Below, piece by piece: positions 13,832 to 15,999 of a DNA stretch of 15,999 nt. Both the position numbers and the translations under genes were made by a program. The notes under the pieces were generated by a model, which was not told where the DNA came from, did not search any database, and saw nothing but the letters and a program-made list of their open reading frames with translations. The stretch covers positions 1 to 15,999 of the forward strand of contig NZ_JBATXB010000077.1 of assembly GCF_049673005.1 (NCBI RefSeq), in the 5' to 3' direction. Position 1 is the first letter of the stretch, and each line of letters begins with the position of its first letter. The stretch comes from Carnobacterium_A sp049673005. GTDB lineage: Bacteria; Bacillota; Bacilli; Lactobacillales; Carnobacteriaceae.

Positions 13832-15589
13832 ATGTTGCACACAATAATTAAAGAAAATTCTTATCAAGACTCGATTGTATTAATGTTGTTAACGAACAAA
13901 TTAAATACAATTGAAGGTGTTAAAAAAGTATCGATCATGATGGGAACACCAGCTAACAAAGATTTATTCGAAGGAAGTGGCTTGAAAACACCAGAACTAG
14001 CAAAAGCTACTGCTAATGATATGGCTCTTGTTGTAGACGCTGAAAGCGACGACGTAATGGATTCTGTTTTAACTGAAGTAGATGAATTCTTAGCTTCTCA
14101 AGCTACAACTGAATCAGAAGATACAACTGAATCAGCACGCACATGGGAAACGGCTATGAAACTAGGCAAAGAAGCAAATGTTGCTTTACTATCTGTTCCT
14201 GGTACGTATGCGGCTCTTGAAACAGAAAAAGCTTTAGATGAAGGATTAAGCCCATTCATATTCAGTGATAATGTATCGATTGAAGATGAAGTTCGTTTAA
14301 AGAAAAAAGCTCATGAAAAAGGGTTAATTATGATGGGTCCAGATTGTGGAACAGGTATCATTAATGGTGTTCCAATGGCATTTACAAACATTGTTAGACC
14401 AGGAAGAATCAGTATTGTTGGTGCTTCAGGTACAGGTATTCAAGAAGTTTCAACGATTATTGATAAATTAGGTGCAGGTGTAACCAATGCTATTGGTACT
14501 GGTGGCCGTGATTTATCAGAAGAAGTTGGCGGAATTACTATGCTAGATACAATCGTAGCATTAGAAGAAGATCCTAATACAGATGTCATCGTGGTTATTT
14601 CTAAGCCACCTGCAAAATCTGTCAGAGATAAAGTGCTTGGTTTATTGAGACAAGTTTCTAAACCAGTTGTCACTATTTTCTTAGGTGAAAAACCAACGTA
14701 CCATGAAAAAGATCTTTACCATGCTTACACATTAGAAGAAACGGCTAAATTAGCGGTTGCTCTATTAAATGGCGAAGAAATTAAAGCATTAGATGAAACA
14801 GTTGAGATTCCTTCTGTTGAATTAAAACCAGAACAAACGCTAATCAAAGGGTACTATTCAGGTGGAACATTAGCTAATGAAGCAGGAATGTTGATTGCTG
14901 ATGGCTTAAACCTTGAAGAAGGCTTAACTCATGAAGATGGATTTATTCTAAATTCTGCAGGACATGAAATCATTGACTTAGGGGATGACATGTACACACA
15001 AGGAAAACCTCACCCAATGATTGATCCTGAGAAAAGAATTGAAATGATTCAGACTGCCGGAGATAACCCAGAAACAGCAGTTATTTTGTTAGACGTTGTA
15101 CTTGGTTACGGTGCTCATGATGATATGGCTACTGAATTAGCTCCAGCTATTAAAGAAGCTAAAGAAAATGCTAAAAAAGATGGACGCGAATTATTAGTTC
15201 TAGGAACAGTCGTTGGAACATCAGCTGATCCGCAAAACTTAGTTCGTCAACAACAAATCCTTGAAGAAGCTGGCGTTATTGTATGTTCAAGCAACAACAA
15301 AGCTGTTCGTACAGCTTTAGGTTTACTAGGACACACAGTGAAAGATGAAGAAAAAGGATTCAAAGTAGTTGAAGAAGCAACAAACGCTCCATTGCCAAAA
15401 GCATCTCAAGCTGTTTTAGATTTGCTAAGCACAAAACCAAACGTAATCAACGTTGGTCTGAAGAGCTTTGCAGAAGCAATCGAAGAAAACCAAGGGAAAG
15501 CTGTTCAATTTGACTGGAGACCAAGTGCTGGTGGAGATGTAAAACTTCAAAAAGTCTTGTACTTCTTAGATAATTACGTAGCTAAATAA
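13832..15589 (+). CDS. fdrA: FdrA (AllF-type), acyl-CoA synthetase-like carbamoyltransferase subunit
   Basis: This 585-residue protein belongs to the FdrA family, related in fold to succinyl-CoA ligase and ATP-citrate lyase. Visible marks are MMGPDCGTGIINGVP (167-181), a Rossmann-like ISIVGASGTGIQE (193-205), GTGGRDLSEEVGG (222-234), YYSGGTLANEAGML (341-354) and VVLGYGAHDDMA (422-433). All are typical of FdrA. In E. coli fdrA lies with ylbE, ylbF and a carbamate kinase gene in the allantoin region, and its product has been assigned to an oxamate carbamoyltransferase (AllFGH) that yields carbamoyl phosphate. The start at 13832 follows GAGGA with 6-nt spacing; an in-frame ATG at 13772 lacks one. 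ylbE follows after 42 nt without a terminator, so the two form an operon. Activity here is inferred from family and neighbours. Confidence 0.88.
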   Translation: MLHTIIKENSYQDSIVLMLLTNKLNTIEGVKKVSIMMGTPANKDLFEGSGLKTPELAKATANDMALVVDAESDDVMDSVLTEVDEFLASQATTESEDTTESARTWETAMKLGKEANVALLSVPGTYAALETEKALDEGLSPFIFSDNVSIEDEVRLKKKAHEKGLIMMGPDCGTGIINGVPMAFTNIVRPGRISIVGASGTGIQEVSTIIDKLGAGVTNAIGTGGRDLSEEVGGITMLDTIVALEEDPNTDVIVVISKPPAKSVRDKVLGLLRQVSKPVVTIFLGEKPTYHEKDLYHAYTLEETAKLAVALLNGEEIKALDETVEIPSVELKPEQTLIKGYYSGGTLANEAGMLIADGLNLEEGLTHEDGFILNSAGHEIIDLGDDMYTQGKPHPMIDPEKRIEMIQTAGDNPETAVILLDVVLGYGAHDDMATELAPAIKEAKENAKKDGRELLVLGTVVGTSADPQNLVRQQQILEEAGVIVCSSNNKAVRTALGLLGHTVKDEEKGFKVVEEATNAPLPKASQAVLDLLSTKPNVINVGLKSFAEAIEENQGKAVQFDWRPSAGGDVKLQKVLYFLDNYVAK

Positions 15590-15631
15590 AACGAAAAAGT
15601 TTGTAGAACAATATAGGAGGGTTTATAAAAA

Positions 15632-15999
15632 ATGAATTATAAAACAATTGACGAAGCGAACCAAGCGGTCATTGACAAAATTGTAGCAGGTTCTCCATTT
15701 TTATTAGATGTTGTACCCGCTAAATCCGTTATCAAAGAATTAAATGGAAAAGTATTATTGCATGCTGGACCACCAATTAAATATGAAAACATGACTGACC
15801 CAATGAAAGGTTCATGTGTCGGAGCTATGCTTTTCGAAGAATGGGCTTCAACTGAAGAAGAAGCTAGAGAAATGTTAGATAAAGGAGAAGTTTCATTCTT
15901 ACCTTGTCACAGTGTTGATGCTGTTGGCCCAATGGGTGGAATCACATCTGGTAATATGCCTGTTTTAGTAGTAGAAAACAAAACAGATGGCAACCGTGC
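15632..15999 (+). CDS. ylbE: YlbE/AllG-like DUF1116 protein, N-terminal part
   Basis: The gene starts at ATG 15632 behind AGGAGGG (15615-15621) and is still open at the window edge, so 122 codons are seen. The residues AKSVIKELNGKVLLHAGPPI, then MTDPMKGSCVGAMLFEEWA, and later SFLPCHSVDAVGPMGGITSG are characteristic of DUF1116/YlbE proteins, whose N-terminus carries the HAGPPI and VGPMGG segments. It follows fdrA by 42 nt in one operon, as in E. coli, where YlbE (AllG) is a subunit of the oxamate carbamoyltransferase. A DUF2877 (YlbF/AllH) gene and perhaps another carbamate kinase would be expected further along, outside the window. Confidence 0.85.
   Translation, partial: MNYKTIDEANQAVIDKIVAGSPFLLDVVPAKSVIKELNGKVLLHAGPPIKYENMTDPMKGSCVGAMLFEEWASTEEEAREMLDKGEVSFLPCHSVDAVGPMGGITSGNMPVLVVENKTDGNR

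Noticed and set aside
1..15999. CRISPR arrays, tRNA or rRNA genes, transposases, prophage genes
   Set aside because: No regularly spaced repeats, cloverleaf or rRNA-like stretches, or transposase or integrase motifs were seen.

Overview
The window is AT-rich DNA with Lactobacillales-type genes and strong AGGAGG ribosome binding sites. A Carnobacterium- or Enterococcus-like lactic acid bacterium fits best. That placement is inferred from gene content and protein character (D-lactate dehydrogenase, a complete arginine deiminase set with an ArcR-type Crp/Fnr regulator, CcpA-type cre sites), not from a marker gene.

Layout. Positions 1-425 hold the end of a D-lactate dehydrogenase-like gene, closed by a terminator. 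Positions 644-3737 hold a three-gene MacAB/YknXYZ-like export operon (membrane-fusion adaptor, ATPase, FtsX-fold permease). Positions 3738-4467 are a gene-poor stretch with a coding remnant, two hairpin-forming repeats, a terminator and a long, richly decorated arcA upstream region. Positions 4468-8825 hold the arginine deiminase genes arcA, arcB, arcC and the regulator arcR. arcAB ends in a terminator, and arcC and arcR each have their own promoter and terminator. No arginine/ornithine antiporter gene lies among them.

Positions 8885-13306 carry a PucR-family regulator (minus strand), a divergent LctP-family permease (plus strand) and an alpha/beta hydrolase (minus strand), separated by bidirectional terminators. 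After about 525 bp without a recognised gene come fdrA (allF) and the start of a ylbE/allG-type gene (DUF1116), which runs off the window end.

How they may work together. ArcA turns arginine into citrulline and ammonia, ArcB makes ornithine and carbamoyl phosphate, and ArcC makes ATP from carbamoyl phosphate. FdrA/YlbE-type proteins belong to the E. coli allantoin-utilisation region, where they have been linked to an oxamate carbamoyltransferase that also makes carbamoyl phosphate. A PucR regulator, a carboxylate-type permease and fdrA-ylbE beside arcABC therefore suggest a second carbamoyl-phosphate-yielding pathway beside the arginine pathway. Both could feed a carbamate kinase.

The most unusual small signal is an eight-codon, SD-preceded reading frame (4367-4393) upstream of arcA. 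Three of its codons are arginine (CGA), and a perfect hairpin lies inside it. It is a candidate arginine-sensing leader peptide.
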